Shown here: in pieces, positions 6,517 through 6,783 of the stretch | How positions within the stretch are numbered: the first letter of the stretch is position 1 | How the letters are laid out: every line of letters starts with the position of its first letter | Assembly: GCA_903928045.1 (NCBI GenBank) | Contig: CAIYPH010000252.1 | Location: forward strand, 1-6,783 | Reading direction: 5' to 3' | Source: an uncultured Rhodospirillales bacterium | Lineage (GTDB): Bacteria; Pseudomonadota; Alphaproteobacteria; Acetobacterales; Acetobacteraceae | DNA length: 6,783 bases | The notes under the pieces: generated by a model | Seen by the model: only the letters and a program-made list of their open reading frames with translations | The model's database searches: none | Told to the model about the DNA's origin: nothing | Made by a program: the position numbers and the translations under genes

Positions 6517-6544
6517 CCGCGGCAAGCGTGTAAGCAAACGCCTC

Positions 6545-6562
6545 TCTTTTTGAAAAAAAACC
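6545..6562 (+). repeat. Partial copy of the AT-rich palindromic element
   Basis: The core CTTTTTGAAAAAAAACC is like the first third of the two fuller copies at 6657-6699 and 6743-6783, after which it diverges. With runs this simple, some of the resemblance may be chance. Confidence 0.35.
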
Positions 6563-6614
6563 GATACGCCGTTCACTTGGAAACCCGAAAATCCGGGTCG
6601 TGTCGCCATCAAGG

Positions 6615-6636
6615 CGCGCGGATTCGAAACCGCGCG
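6615..6636. repeat. 7-bp GC stem around a TTCGAA-containing loop
   Basis: CGCGCGG (6615-6621) pairs with CCGCGCG (6630-6636). The 8-nt loop contains the palindrome TTCGAA. The look is that of a tRNA T-arm, but the stem and loop registers do not fit and no D or anticodon arm precedes it. It is listed as a structured repeat only. Confidence 0.4.
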
Positions 6637-6656
6637 TGCAGGACAGGAAGAGTGTT

Positions 6657-6699
6657 CTTTTTGTGAACAAAAAGAACCAAAAAACTTTTCACTCCATTG
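6657..6699 (+). repeat. AT-rich palindromic element, left copy
   Basis: This copy begins with an 11-bp perfect inverted repeat that extends 3 nt further left: GTTCTTTTTGT (6654-6664), 2-nt centre, ACAAAAAGAAC (6667-6677). CAAAAAACTT and TCCATTG follow. The same order of blocks occurs on the opposite strand at 6743-6783 with few differences, so the two are inverted copies of one repeat. Confidence 0.65.
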
Positions 6700-6742
6700 C
6701 CGCCGGTGGCGTGCCTCCCCGACGCGGCCGAAGCGGTCCAAG

Positions 6743-6783
6743 CCATTGGAACAGAAGTTTTTTGCTTCTTTTTTTCAAAAAAG
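6743..6783 (-). repeat. AT-rich palindromic element, right copy, cut by window end
   Basis: Read on the minus strand this copy starts CTTTTTTGAAAAAAAGAAGC, then CAAAAAACTT and TTCCAATGG, aligning block by block with the left copy with two short gaps and a few substitutions. Its own palindrome (CTTTTTTTCAAAAAAG, 6768-6783) probably extends past the window. Together with the left copy it frames about 43 nt of GC-rich DNA (6700-6742). Confidence 0.6.

Larger units (their letters stand above)
6476..6783. other. Non-coding right flank rich in inverted repeats
   Basis: This 308-nt stretch carries no supported gene. Base composition alternates between GC-rich hairpins (6488-6516, 6583-6598, 6615-6636) and A/T runs (6545-6560, 6656-6687, 6757-6783). 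It resembles an intergenic repeat cluster rather than eroded coding sequence. The element at the right edge is cut off by the window end. Confidence 0.65.

Noticed and set aside
6611..6640. tRNA T-arm-like sequence with TTCGAA
   Set aside because: With a 7-nt TTCGAAA loop the closing pair is A-C, and no D-arm, anticodon arm or acceptor stem can be drawn around it.
1..6783. CRISPR array, rRNA or complete insertion sequence
   Set aside because: No regularly spaced direct repeats, no rRNA-like sequence and no transposase motifs were seen.

Overview
The window is GC-rich bacterial chromosomal DNA with dense genes and alpha-proteobacterial style protein sequences. The AT-rich palindromes near the right end (CTTTTTnTGAAnAAAAAG type) resemble intergenic repeats that I remember from Acetobacteraceae genomes. 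That assignment is an inference from style and memory, not from a marker gene.

Layout. Positions 1-292 hold no gene I can support. A leftward operon of four genes runs from 3918 down to 293. It encodes a periplasmic amino-acid binding protein, two HisQ/HisM-type permeases, and a flavin-dependent monooxygenase of the NtaA/SnaA/DszA (luciferase-like) family. The gene order is tight, with gaps or overlaps of 12, -1 or -4, and 33 nt. A 118-nt divergent intergenic region (3919-4036) separates this operon from two rightward genes. These are an FAD/NAD(P)H flavoprotein monooxygenase (4037-5293) and an enolase-superfamily protein resembling dipeptide epimerases (5474-6475). The last 308 nt are non-coding and rich in inverted repeats, including two inverted copies of an AT-rich palindromic element.

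How the parts may work together. The transporter would bring in a polar or charged amino acid or a modified amino acid. The FMNH2-dependent monooxygenase and the FAD monooxygenase could then oxidise it, for example to break a C-S or C-N bond. The enolase-fold protein could act on a related amino-acid intermediate. Bacillus subtilis has comparable loci (yxe and ytm/ytn) that pair a family-3 binding-protein ABC transporter with an NtaA-type monooxygenase to salvage S-modified cysteines. That parallel supports the idea but does not fix the substrate. No transporter ATPase, flavin reductase or regulator lies in the window.

The most interesting point is that the enolase-fold protein keeps its three metal ligands but has lost both catalytic lysines of the dipeptide epimerases (Glu153 and Arg249 instead). 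It also has His25 where the epimerases usually have Arg. It should therefore not be annotated simply as a dipeptide epimerase.
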